From positions 4,278,001-4,342,000 of the forward strand of contig NZ_CP124750.1 in NCBI RefSeq assembly GCF_029962605.1: DNA of 64,000 bases. The letters are read 5' to 3'. The stretch comes from Serratia sarumanii (GTDB taxonomy: Bacteria > Pseudomonadota > Gammaproteobacteria > Enterobacterales > Enterobacteriaceae). Under the pieces are notes generated by a model that searched no databases, was not told where the DNA came from, and worked only from the letters and a program-made list of their open reading frames with translations. A program made the position numbers and the translations under genes. Shown one piece after another: positions 7,556-15,999 of this stretch (positions are counted from its first letter, which is position 1; the number at the start of each line of letters is the position of its first letter).

Positions 7556-9703
7556 ATGCCTGACCTTTCACGCAGAGACATCCTGCGGGCTGCCGCCATC
7601 GGATCGGCTTTCTCACTGTTGCCGGCCTCGATTCGCAAAGCGCTGGCCATTCCCGCCAATAACCGCACCGGCACCCTGCGCGACGTCGAACACGTGGTGA
7701 TCCTGATGCAGGAGAATCGCTCTTTCGACCACTACTTCGGCACCCTGCCTGGCGTGCGCGGCTTCAGCGATCGTTTCACCATTCCACTGCCCGGCGATCG
7801 CCACGTCTGGCAGCAGCAGGGCGCCGAGCGGCTGGTGCTGCCCTACCACCTGGACAGCCAACGCGGCAACGCCCAGCGCGTCACCGGCACGCCGCACTCG
7901 TGGGTGGATGAGCAAGCCGCCTGGGATCACGGCCGCATGAGCGCCTGGCCCACCTACAAAACGCCGGCCTCGATGGGCTACTACCGCCAGCAGGAGCTGC
8001 CGTTCCAGTTCGCGCTGGCCAACGCCTTTACCCTGTGCGACGCCTATCACTGCTCCATTCACGCCGGTACCAACACCAACCGGCTGTTCCATTGGACCGG
8101 CACCAACGGCCCGTCCGCCGCCGACGTGGCGGTGGTGGTCAACGAGTGGGACAGCCCCGGCCCGGCGGAGATTGGCTACCAGTGGACAACCTATCCGGAA
8201 CGGCTGGAGGCAAGCGGCGTCAGCTGGAAGGTGTATCAATTCCTGCCGGACAACTTTACCGACAACCCGCTGGCGGGTTTTCGCCAATACCGCGCCGCCA
8301 GCATTCAGGTGGGCAATCCGGCGCGGCCGCCGAAAGACTTCAACGCCTTCGTGACCTACAGCGATGCGCTCAACGAGGCCGCGCCGCTGTACAAGGGCAA
8401 CGGCAACACCCTGCCGGCCGCCGACGGCAACGATCTGGACGCCATGCTGGCCGGATTCCGCGCCGACGTGCAGCAGGGCAAACTGCCGCAGGTCAGCTGG
8501 ATCATCGCGCCGGCGGCCTATTCGGAACACCCCGATCCCTCCAGCCCGGTGCAGGGCGGCTGGTTCACCCAAGAGATCCTCAACGCGCTGACCGACAACC
8601 CGGAGGTGTGGAGTAAAACCGTCCTGCTGGTCAACTACGACGAAAACGACGGCTTTTTTGACCATATGCCTTCGCCTTCCGCGCCGTCGCTGCGCGAAGA
8701 CGGCAGCTTCGCCGGTAAATCGACCGTGCCGTTCGACACCGAGATCTTCCAGCACGTGGCCCCGCCCGGTTCGCAGGATCAACCGCCGCCGGACGGCCGC
8801 ATCTACGGCCCCGGCCCACGGGTGCCGATGCTGGTGCTGTCGCCCTGGAGCCGCGGCGGCTGGGTCAACTCGCAGGTCTTCGATCACACCTCGGTGCTGC
8901 AATTTTTGGAAAAGCGCTTTCAGGTGCATGAACCCAACATCAGCGCCTGGCGCCGCGCGGTGTGCGGCGATCTCACCTCGGCGTTCAACTTTGTCGATCC
9001 TAACGGCGAAGCGCTGCCGAGCCTGCCCGCCACCAGCCGCCACGCCGCCGACGGCCTGCGCCTGCGCCAGGAACAGCTGCCGCAGGTGCCGCTGCCATCC
9101 CCCTCCCACCAGCGTTTGCCCCATCAACGCCGCCTGGCACGCCCTTCCCGCGCGTTGCCCTACCAGCTGCACGTTGAAGCCACCGTCGCGGCCGAGCAGC
9201 GCCGCGTGACGCTGAACCTGTTCAATACCGGCGAGCAGGGAGCGGTGTTTCACGTCTACGATCGGCGGGATCTGACGCAGATCCCGCGCCGTTTTACCGT
9301 CGAGGCGGGTAAGGCGGTCAGCGACGACTGGCTGGCGGAGAATGAGTACCATCTGTGGTTGCTCGGCCCCAACGGCTTTCATCGCGAGCTGCGCGGCACC
9401 CTGAGCCGGCCACAGCCGGAGGTGCGTTTACGCCCGACGGGCCGCAGCCTGCTGCTGCAGCTGAACAATCCGGGCACCGAAGCGATAGCGGTCACCCTCG
9501 AACGCTGCCCCTACACGCAGCAAGGGCCGTGGCCTATCACGCTGCCGGCGGGCGGCAGCCACCAGCAAGCGTTTGACGCCCGCGCCAGCGGCGGTTGGTA
9601 TGACCTTACGCTGCAAGGCACCGACGGCTGGCTGCGCCGCCTGGCGGGGCGGCTGGAGGATGGCGAACACAGCGTCAGCGACCCGCTGATGGGCCAGGGG
9701 TAA
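7556..9703 (+). CDS. phosphocholine-specific phospholipase C, Tat-exported
   Basis: This 715-residue enzyme belongs to the bacterial phospholipase C / acid phosphatase A (PlcN, PlcH) superfamily that cleaves phosphatidylcholine to diacylglycerol and phosphocholine. It opens with a twin-arginine signal (SRRDILRAAAIGSAFSLL). The metal-binding start EHVVILMQENRSFDHYFG follows at about 44-61, with YDENDGFFDHMPSPSAP further on and the C-terminal beta-rich repeats (about 540-700) found in PlcN/PlcH. Length fits the family. It is monocistronic; the next gene starts 86 bp later behind its own Fur box. No PlcR chaperone gene follows. Haemolytic or not cannot be told from sequence. Such enzymes can also provide phosphate or choline. 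Confidence 0.88.
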   Translation: MPDLSRRDILRAAAIGSAFSLLPASIRKALAIPANNRTGTLRDVEHVVILMQENRSFDHYFGTLPGVRGFSDRFTIPLPGDRHVWQQQGAERLVLPYHLDSQRGNAQRVTGTPHSWVDEQAAWDHGRMSAWPTYKTPASMGYYRQQELPFQFALANAFTLCDAYHCSIHAGTNTNRLFHWTGTNGPSAADVAVVVNEWDSPGPAEIGYQWTTYPERLEASGVSWKVYQFLPDNFTDNPLAGFRQYRAASIQVGNPARPPKDFNAFVTYSDALNEAAPLYKGNGNTLPAADGNDLDAMLAGFRADVQQGKLPQVSWIIAPAAYSEHPDPSSPVQGGWFTQEILNALTDNPEVWSKTVLLVNYDENDGFFDHMPSPSAPSLREDGSFAGKSTVPFDTEIFQHVAPPGSQDQPPPDGRIYGPGPRVPMLVLSPWSRGGWVNSQVFDHTSVLQFLEKRFQVHEPNISAWRRAVCGDLTSAFNFVDPNGEALPSLPATSRHAADGLRLRQEQLPQVPLPSPSHQRLPHQRRLARPSRALPYQLHVEATVAAEQRRVTLNLFNTGEQGAVFHVYDRRDLTQIPRRFTVEAGKAVSDDWLAENEYHLWLLGPNGFHRELRGTLSRPQPEVRLRPTGRSLLLQLNNPGTEAIAVTLERCPYTQQGPWPITLPAGGSHQQAFDARASGGWYDLTLQGTDGWLRRLAGRLEDGEHSVSDPLMGQG

Positions 9704-9737
9704 TCGATCGGCATCAAGGGAGTTCAAAAAGCGAAAG

Positions 9738-9756
9738 GATATCGCTTATCATTGCG
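9738..9756 (+). promoter_or_regulatory. Fur-like box before the siderophore-binding protein gene
   Basis: GATATCGCTTATCATTGCG matches about 12 of 19 consensus Fur positions by hand, with the TATCATT half intact. It lies 34 bp before the ATG, suggesting iron repression. Confidence 0.5.
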
Positions 9757-9789
9757 TTCTCGTTCCCAGCCGATTACCCAAGGATCTTC

Positions 9790-10926
9790 ATGCCCGCTGT
9801 TCTTATCGCCAAAGCCGGCCGCTGGTTGGCCGCCTGCGTTTTGCTGTTGGCCGGCGCCGCTCAAGCCGCGCCTATCGTCGTCACCGATGTCGCCGGCCGT
9901 CAGGTCACCCTGCCGCAACCGGCCAAACGCGTTATTCTGGCCGATGCCCGCGCGCTGCTGGCGCTGAATATTCTGCACCCGCAGCAGCCGCTGAAAAACA
10001 TCATCGCCTGGGACAACTCTCTGAAGGTCAAAGCACCGGATCTGGTTGAAGCCTATGCGAAAAAATTTCCGCAGGTCATGCAAATCCCTACCTTCGACAA
10101 CCCCTACACCAGTGATTTCAGCGTGGAAAGCGCGGTGGTGCGCCAACCGGACCTGATCATTTTCGACATCGGTCTGCTGAGCAAATTGAAAGACAGCGGC
10201 GTACTGACCCAGCTGGAAAAAGTCGGCATCCCGGTGCTGATCATCGATTTTCGCCAGCAGCCGCTGACCAACACCGTCGCCAGCATGGCGCTGTTGGGTA
10301 AAGTGTTTGACGAGCAGCCCAACGCCGACGCCTTTATTCGCCTCTATCAGCAGCGCCTCGAGCTGGTGCGCCAGCTCGTCGCCACGCTGAAACCGGAGCA
10401 GCGCCCCAGCGTCTTCATCGAGCGCAGCGCCGGCATCAAAGGCGATCAGTGCTGCAACACCTTCGGCAAAGGCAGCTTCGGGCAGTTCATCGATACCGCC
10501 GGCGGCAACAATATCGGCAGCAAGCTGTTTTCAGACATGGGCGGTGAAGTGAACGTCGAGCAGGTGATCAGCAGCAACCCGGATTTCTATCTGCTGACCG
10601 GCGCCGACTGGAGCCGCGGGCATCGCGGCACGCTGGCGGTGCCGTTGGGTTACGCTACCGATATGGCCACCAGCCAAAAGAAACTGGCGCATCTGCTGGA
10701 TCGCACCGGCATTAACGTGCTGAAAGCGGTGAAAGAAAAACGCGTGATGGCGATTTACCATCAATTTTACGACACGCCGCTCAACTTTATCGCCGTTGAG
10801 GCGATCGCCAAATTCCTGCACCCGGCGCTGTTTAAAGATATTGATCCGCAAGCGGATATCGAAATGGTGCATCAGAAATTCACCGCGCTGGATTACAGCG
10901 GCGTCTTCTGGCTTACGCCGCAATAA
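9790..10926 (+). CDS. periplasmic iron-siderophore ABC transporter binding protein
   Basis: The 378-residue protein has a signal peptide ending at AAQA and the class III periplasmic-binding fold (FepB/BtuF, COG0614). It starts with VVTDVAGRQVTLPQPAKRVI, followed by QPDLIIFD and a long connecting helix around 180-200. Such proteins carry ferric siderophores or haem from outer-membrane receptors to an ABC permease. No permease or ATPase gene follows, so it must use components encoded elsewhere. Its immediate partner is the TonB-dependent receptor 160 bp downstream, and both have Fur-like boxes. ATG 9790 is supported by AAGGA six bases upstream. The ligand is not predictable. Confidence 0.8.
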   Translation: MPAVLIAKAGRWLAACVLLLAGAAQAAPIVVTDVAGRQVTLPQPAKRVILADARALLALNILHPQQPLKNIIAWDNSLKVKAPDLVEAYAKKFPQVMQIPTFDNPYTSDFSVESAVVRQPDLIIFDIGLLSKLKDSGVLTQLEKVGIPVLIIDFRQQPLTNTVASMALLGKVFDEQPNADAFIRLYQQRLELVRQLVATLKPEQRPSVFIERSAGIKGDQCCNTFGKGSFGQFIDTAGGNNIGSKLFSDMGGEVNVEQVISSNPDFYLLTGADWSRGHRGTLAVPLGYATDMATSQKKLAHLLDRTGINVLKAVKEKRVMAIYHQFYDTPLNFIAVEAIAKFLHPALFKDIDPQADIEMVHQKFTALDYSGVFWLTPQ

Positions 10927-10933
10927 CCCCCGC

Positions 10934-10960
10934 CAGGGCCCGCCAGCCGGGCCCTGTTTC
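10934..10960 (+). terminator. terminator after the binding-protein gene
   Basis: CAGGGCCCG (10934-10942) and CGGGCCCTG (10948-10956) form a perfect 9-bp stem, followed by TTT. It separates the binding-protein gene from the receptor gene. Confidence 0.7.
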
Positions 10961-11015
10961 CCGCATTCATTATTTAGTTACCCACTTAACTATCCCGTAA
11001 CAATTCTATTTACTT

Positions 11016-11034
11016 GCCAATAATTATCATTAAG
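11016..11034 (+). promoter_or_regulatory. Fur box upstream of the TonB-dependent receptor gene
   Basis: The AATTATCATTA core aligns with 13 of 19 consensus Fur positions by hand. It lies about 50 bp before the receptor ATG, the usual position for a promoter-overlapping Fur site. Confidence 0.6.
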
Positions 11035-11086
11035 ATTGTCTTTTCTAAAAAAACACATCCGGGTCTGAAACTCTTAAGGCATTATT

Positions 11087-13210
11087 ATGTCACCTCTTTT
11101 TCGGCTTTCCCTGCTGACGGCTGCCATCGCCGTCGCGTTCCCTGTCCTTGCTACTGATAATTCATCTCAGAACGATACCGACACTGTGACCGTCGTCGGC
11201 AACTGGCTGGACAACCCTGATACCAGTTCGGTGCTGCTCAACCATCCGGGCGCGCGTTCCATCGTCACCCAGCAGCAGATGCACGAACAGGGCGACCAAA
11301 CCATCGCCGACAGCCTGCGCGGCGTACCCGGCGTGCAGGTGCGCGACAGCAACGGCACCGGCGGCAGCGACATCTCGCTCAACGTCGGCGTGCGCGGCCT
11401 GACTTCGCGTCTTTCTCCGCGCTCCACCATTTTGATGGACGGCGTCCCGCTGGCAGTCGCGCCTTACGGCCAGCCGCAGCTGTCGATGGCCCCGCTGTCT
11501 ATCGGTAATCTGCAATCGGTGGACGTGGTGCGCGGCGGCGGCGCGGTGCGCTACGGGCCGCAGAACGTCGGCGGCGTGATCAACTTCGTTACCCGAGACA
11601 TTCCCAAAACGTTTGGCGGCACCGCCAGCGTACAAACCCAGGGTGCCAGCCACGGCGGCCTGAAGACCCTGACCAGCGCCTCCGTGGGCGGCACCGCAGA
11701 CAACGGCCTCGGCGCCGAGCTGCTCTACTCCGGCCTGCACGGCCAGGGCTACCGCGACAACAACGACAACACCGACATCGACGATTTCATGCTGAAAACG
11801 CGTTATGCGTTCAGCGATCGCGACGAGCTGCTGGCCAATTTCCACTACTACGACGCCAAAGCCGGCATGCCGGGCGGGCTGAGTGCCGCGCAATACTCGC
11901 AAAACCCGTTCCAATCCACGCGGCCGTGGGACCAGTTCGAAGGCCGCCGCAAGGATATGTCGTTCAAGTACAAACATCAGGAAGACGACAAACAGTTCGA
12001 AGTGTTGACCTACTTCACCGACAGCTACCGCGGCAGCAACATCGAATCGGAAGGCACCGGCAAAAACGCGGGCCAGCGGCGCATGGTCTCCTATCCGCGT
12101 CACTATTCAACCTGGGCTATCGAACCAAGCTATTCGCAGGTCTTCCGCTTCTGGGATATGGCGCACGAAATCACCCTCGGTTACCGTTACCTGAATGAAA
12201 CCATGGACGAAAAGGCGTCGCGTTCGGCCTGGTATAATCCGGCGGATATCGGCTCGACGCCGGAGACCCCGGACTATTACCAGCACACCTCCGGCGGCAC
12301 CGCGGCCAACGCGTTCTATATCGACGACACCATCAACGTCGGCAACTGGACGGTCACGCCGGGCCTTCGTTATGAAAGCATCCGCACCCACGTGGACGAT
12401 GCCTTCAACAACATCAGCCGCGAGAAAAGCTACAGCGAACCGCTGCCGTCCTTGAACGTGATGTACCACCTGTCCGACGCCTGGAAGCTGTTCGCCAACG
12501 CCAACACCTCGTTCGGCAGCATGCAGTATTTCCAGCTGACCAAAGGCGGCAACGGCAACCAACCTGCGCCGGGGCTGACGGCGGAGAAAGCGCATACCTA
12601 TGAATTCGGCACCCGCTACGACGACACCGTGGTCAAAGCCGAAGCCACGCTGTTCTACATCGACTTCGATAACCAGCTGCAATACATCAGCAACGACGTG
12701 GGCTGGACCAATATGGGCGCCACCAAGCACAAAGGTATCGAGCTGGCGCTCAGCTACGATCTCAGCGAGCTGAACCGGGCGCTCGACGGCGCCAGCGTCT
12801 ATACCAGCTATACCTACACCAAGGCCAGCACCGATAAGGGCGACTTCGCCGGTAAAGACCTGCCGTTCTACTCGCGCCAGGTCTATACCGTCGGCACGCG
12901 CTACGCCACCGGCAGCTGGGTATGGAATCTGGACGGCTACGCGCAGTCCAAACAGCATTCGCCGGGCACCGGGCCGGAGTACGTCACGCAGGAAAGCGCC
13001 GATGGTCAGTTCGGCGATATCGCCGGTTACATGGTGTGGAATGTGCGCGGGGAATATAACTTCGGGCCGCAGTTGTCGAACCTGACGCTGGGCGCCGGGG
13101 TGAAAAACCTGTTCGATCAGCGTTACTTCACCCGCTCCAACGACAATAACTTCGGCAAGTACGTCGGCGAACCGCGCACCTTCTTCGTGCAGGGGGCGAT
13201 CGCCTTCTGA
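11087..13210 (+). CDS. TonB-dependent siderophore receptor (FecA-like)
   Basis: This 707-residue outer-membrane protein has a signal peptide (about 1-22, ending VLA), a TonB box (DTVTVVG near residue 32), a plug domain (about 50-160: ADSLRGVPGVQVRDSN, GVINFVTRD) and a 22-strand barrel ending in the required aromatic pattern FFVQGAIAF. It resembles the FecA/YncD group, which take up ferric dicitrate or related chelates. There is no N-terminal signalling domain and no fecI/fecR pair nearby, so control is probably by Fur alone through the box at 11016. Its energy comes from TonB with ExbB-ExbD, encoded at 19.9-21.3 kb. The ligand is unknown. Confidence 0.88.
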   Translation: MSPLFRLSLLTAAIAVAFPVLATDNSSQNDTDTVTVVGNWLDNPDTSSVLLNHPGARSIVTQQQMHEQGDQTIADSLRGVPGVQVRDSNGTGGSDISLNVGVRGLTSRLSPRSTILMDGVPLAVAPYGQPQLSMAPLSIGNLQSVDVVRGGGAVRYGPQNVGGVINFVTRDIPKTFGGTASVQTQGASHGGLKTLTSASVGGTADNGLGAELLYSGLHGQGYRDNNDNTDIDDFMLKTRYAFSDRDELLANFHYYDAKAGMPGGLSAAQYSQNPFQSTRPWDQFEGRRKDMSFKYKHQEDDKQFEVLTYFTDSYRGSNIESEGTGKNAGQRRMVSYPRHYSTWAIEPSYSQVFRFWDMAHEITLGYRYLNETMDEKASRSAWYNPADIGSTPETPDYYQHTSGGTAANAFYIDDTINVGNWTVTPGLRYESIRTHVDDAFNNISREKSYSEPLPSLNVMYHLSDAWKLFANANTSFGSMQYFQLTKGGNGNQPAPGLTAEKAHTYEFGTRYDDTVVKAEATLFYIDFDNQLQYISNDVGWTNMGATKHKGIELALSYDLSELNRALDGASVYTSYTYTKASTDKGDFAGKDLPFYSRQVYTVGTRYATGSWVWNLDGYAQSKQHSPGTGPEYVTQESADGQFGDIAGYMVWNVRGEYNFGPQLSNLTLGAGVKNLFDQRYFTRSNDNNFGKYVGEPRTFFVQGAIAF

Positions 13211-13245
13211 CGCTCTAGTGCCCACCACAGGCGCTTCGCTCATCA

Positions 13246-13274
13246 AACCGCCCGACCGAATCGCGGGCGGTTTT
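13246..13274 (+). terminator. terminator after the receptor gene
   Basis: CCGCCCG (13248-13254) pairs with CGGGCGG (13264-13270), followed by TTTT. It closes the iron-uptake block before the scr regulon. Confidence 0.75.
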
Positions 13275-13296
13275 CCCACATCTTGCCCATCCTGTT

Positions 13297-13312
13297 TTTG
13301 ATCTTCCTCACT
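13297..13312 (+). promoter_or_regulatory. CRP-like site upstream of scrK
   Basis: TTTGA-N6-TCACT matches 8 of 10 core positions of the cAMP-CRP consensus TGTGA-N6-TCACA and lies 33 bp upstream of the ScrR operator. Known scr regulons are CRP-dependent, so this is a plausible activator site. Confidence 0.45.
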
Positions 13313-13344
13313 GACCAAACGCCCCAGCGCATTATTTCATTGCC

Positions 13345-13360
13345 TTGCTAAACCGGTTCT
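13345..13360 (+). promoter_or_regulatory. ScrR operator in front of scrK
   Basis: TTGCTAAACCGGTTCT holds the LacI/GalR-type core CTAAACCGGTT centred on a CG step, about 47 bp before the scrK ATG. The same AAACCGGTTTAGC half-sites recur before scrY, which matches the two-operator layout of enterobacterial scr regulons. Confidence 0.7.
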
Positions 13361-13406
13361 TCTATTTTAGCAACCCATCTGACAAGGACAAAAACAGGGA
13401 TTAAGC

Positions 13407-14333
13407 ATGATGAATCGCGTATGGGTACTGGGCGACGCCGTGATCGACCTGGTGCCGGAAAATGCCAACGGTTATCTCAAATGCCCCGGCGGCGCGCCGG
13501 CTAACGTGGCGGTGGGCATCGCCCGGCTCGGTGGCGACAGCGCCTTTATCGGGCGGGTGGGGCAAGACGGCTTCGGTGCCTTTTTGCAGCAGGTGCTGAG
13601 CGATGAAGGGGTGGATATCGGCCATATGCGGCCGGATCCCGAACACCACACCTCCACGGTCGTGGTGGATCTCGATCTGCAGGGTGAGCGCTCATTCACG
13701 TTTATGGTGCAGCCCAGCGCCGATCTGTTTTTGCAGCCCGACGATCTGCCGGTTTTCCAACGGGGCGAATGGCTGCACCTCTGCTCCATCGCGCTCTCGC
13801 AGGAGCCCAGCCGCAGCGCGGCCTTTACGGCGATGGAACGCATTCGGGCGGCCGGCGGCCGGGTCAGTTTCGATCCCAACATCCGCGAAGAGGTCTGGCG
13901 CCAGCCGGAAGCGCTGCGCCCCTGCCTGCAAAAGGCGCTGCTGCTGGCGGACGTGGTGAAGCTGTCGCGCGAAGAGCTGGCTTTCATCAGCCATCTTGAC
14001 GATCTGGAGAACGCCATTCGCTGGATGATGCAAACCTATCCGCTGCGCCTGCTGCTGGTGACGCTGGGCGGCGACGGCGTCTGCATACACGATGGGCAGC
14101 GTCTACGCCATTTCCACGCGCCATCGATCGTGCCGGTCGATACCACCGGCGCCGGCGACGCCTTCGTCGCCGGGCTGTTAGCGGCGCTGGCGCGCCTTCA
14201 CGAATTGCCGCAGGAAGCGCAATGGCCGGCGGTTATCGCCCAGGCCCAGGCCTGCGGCGCGCTGGCCACCACCGCCAAAGGCGCCATGACCGCCCTGCCC
14301 CGCGCCGACGAGCTGGCCGCTTTCCTGCGTTGA
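13407..14333 (+). CDS. scrK: fructokinase of the sucrose regulon
   Basis: ScrK phosphorylates the fructose released by sucrose-6-phosphate hydrolase so that it can enter glycolysis. The 308-residue product is a PfkB-family sugar kinase, with the first signature GGAPANVAVGIARLGG at about 30-45 and the anion-hole/catalytic motif DTTGAGDAFVAGLLAAL near 249-265, Asp in GAGD being the base. It is the first gene of the scrKYAB block. ATG 13407 has AGGGA six bases upstream; ATG 13410 is the alternative. An operator and a CRP-like site lie upstream. Aminoimidazole riboside kinases are close relatives, but the scr context settles the call. Confidence 0.93.
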   Translation: MMNRVWVLGDAVIDLVPENANGYLKCPGGAPANVAVGIARLGGDSAFIGRVGQDGFGAFLQQVLSDEGVDIGHMRPDPEHHTSTVVVDLDLQGERSFTFMVQPSADLFLQPDDLPVFQRGEWLHLCSIALSQEPSRSAAFTAMERIRAAGGRVSFDPNIREEVWRQPEALRPCLQKALLLADVVKLSREELAFISHLDDLENAIRWMMQTYPLRLLLVTLGGDGVCIHDGQRLRHFHAPSIVPVDTTGAGDAFVAGLLAALARLHELPQEAQWPAVIAQAQACGALATTAKGAMTALPRADELAAFLR

Positions 14334-14466
14334 TCCACAGCATTCACGGCGATCCGCAGGTTCGCCGTGCTTTTACCCACGATTTGCGCGCTCGATCACA
14401 ATAGCTGAATCGGGTTAGCTAACTGAGTTGCCAGCTCGCTTCGCTCTCGTTATCTTTCGCCATGAA

Positions 14467-14480
14467 AAACCGGTTTAGCA
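14467..14480 (+). promoter_or_regulatory. ScrR operator in front of scrY
   Basis: AAACCGGTTTAGCA is a near-perfect dyad with the same core as the scrK site, 44 bp before the scrY ATG. A second TTTAGCA half-site overlaps at 14482-14488. It implies a separate, ScrR-controlled scrYAB promoter. Confidence 0.72.
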
Positions 14481-14523
14481 ATTTAGCAAACAATAATAAC
14501 AACCCTTACCCGGATGATAGACG

Positions 14524-15936
14524 ATGATAAAAAAACTCAGCTATTTGGCGATAACAACAGGGCTTTTCCTCTCCGCTTCCAGCGCAGCGGCCTCGGGCAG
14601 CGGCAGTATCGAGGCACGTCTCAACGCGCTGGAACAACGTCTGGCGCAGGCGGAACGGCGCGCCGCACAGGCTGAAACCCGCGCGACGGCGGCGGAACGT
14701 CGGGCGCAACAGCTGGAACAACGCACCGCCAACACCGAACGGCAAACCGCACAGATTGCGCAGCAGGCCGCCACGCCGGAAACGCCGGTTGCCCCGGCCA
14801 GCGCGCTGCAGCTGAGCGGATTCAATGACCTGAAGCTGTACGGGGATGTGGAGTTCAATCTGGACGGCGCCAGCCGCAGCGGCCAACTGACGTCGCTGAA
14901 AGGCAGCGACCACAAGGACTGGAAGCCCGGCAACAAAGAACGTTGGGATATCAACGGCCGCATTCTGGTCGGGCTGGACGGCTACCGCCGCAATCCGGAC
15001 GGCAACTTCTCCGGCTTCAGCGTGCAGCCGCTGGCGGACATGACCGGCAAAATGAACCTGGACGACGCCGCCTTCTTCTTCGGCAATGAAAAGAACTGGC
15101 AAACCAAAATCGGCCGCTTTGAAGCCTACGACATGTTCCCGCTGAATCAGGACACCTTCATTCAATACTCCGGCAATACCGCCAACGATCTGTACGCCGA
15201 CGGCTTCGGCTATATCTACATGATGAAAGAGGGCCGCGGCCGCAGCAGCAGCGGCGGCAACCTGATGCTGAGCAAATACGCCGGTGATGTCTATTTCGAA
15301 CTGAACACGCTGGTGGAGGACGGCACTTCGCTGTTCCAGGACAACAGCTACCACGGCAACGCCCTGGACAATAAGAAAAACGTCGCCTATTTACGGCCGG
15401 TGATCGCCTGGAAAAAAGACGCCTTCAGCATCGCGGCGGCGATGGAAAGCAACGTGGTGAATAACGCCTACGGCTATCGGGACGGCCAGGGCCGTTTCGT
15501 CGATCAGTCCAAGCGCAACGGCTACGGCATGACGATGAGCTGGAACAACAGCGCCGCCGATCCGGACAGCGGCGTGGTGGCCAACCTGAGCACCGCCTAT
15601 CTGGATGCCTCAGGCGAGCAAGACTTCACCGCCGGCGTCAACGTGCTGTGGCGGCGCTTCGAACTGGGTTATATCTATGCTCATAACAATATCAAAGAGT
15701 TCAATACCGCCGGGATCGCCGCCGATATCCACAACCCGCTCAGCGAACCGGGCAACTACGACATCCACACCGTTCACGCGTCGTATCAGATACCTAACAT
15801 TATGAATATGAAGAATTTCAATTTGTATTTGGGCGCCTATGTGTCGCTGCTGGAAGCCAACGCCGACAACAAGATAGCCAACGGCGACAGCGATCAACGT
15901 TACGGCATGCGCGCCAGATTCAAGTATTTCTTCTGA
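14524..15936 (+). CDS. scrY: sucrose-specific outer-membrane porin
   Basis: ScrY is a trimeric maltoporin-like channel that lets sucrose across the outer membrane. The 470-residue protein has a signal peptide (about 1-23). A heptad-rich coiled coil follows at about 29-80 (alternating ALEQRLAQAERRA, ETRATAAERRAQQLEQR), the known N-terminal periplasmic extension of ScrY. Then comes an 18-strand LamB-type barrel ending MRARFKYFF with the terminal Phe. Length is within the usual 490-505 minus a slightly shorter coiled coil. It is followed 63 bp later by scrA. Confidence 0.93.
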   Translation: MIKKLSYLAITTGLFLSASSAAASGSGSIEARLNALEQRLAQAERRAAQAETRATAAERRAQQLEQRTANTERQTAQIAQQAATPETPVAPASALQLSGFNDLKLYGDVEFNLDGASRSGQLTSLKGSDHKDWKPGNKERWDINGRILVGLDGYRRNPDGNFSGFSVQPLADMTGKMNLDDAAFFFGNEKNWQTKIGRFEAYDMFPLNQDTFIQYSGNTANDLYADGFGYIYMMKEGRGRSSSGGNLMLSKYAGDVYFELNTLVEDGTSLFQDNSYHGNALDNKKNVAYLRPVIAWKKDAFSIAAAMESNVVNNAYGYRDGQGRFVDQSKRNGYGMTMSWNNSAADPDSGVVANLSTAYLDASGEQDFTAGVNVLWRRFELGYIYAHNNIKEFNTAGIAADIHNPLSEPGNYDIHTVHASYQIPNIMNMKNFNLYLGAYVSLLEANADNKIANGDSDQRYGMRARFKYFF

Positions 15937-15953
15937 CATCGATTCACGTCGCT

Positions 15954-15976
15954 GCGCCGCAAACGGCGCGGCGGCA
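15954..15976 (+). terminator. hairpin between scrY and scrA
   Basis: GCGCCG (15954-15959) pairs with CGGCGC (15964-15969) around CAAA and is followed by GGCGGCATTTTT. It probably protects the scrY mRNA end or lowers scrA expression rather than fully terminating. Confidence 0.45.
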
Positions 15977-15999
15977 TTTTTATTTAGCAAGGGGACAAC

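Noticed and set aside
7613..9382. 589-codon open frame antisense to the phospholipase gene
   Set aside because: It mirrors a well-supported gene. High third-position GC keeps antisense frames open, and the peptide is rich in Arg/Gly/Ala without any domain.
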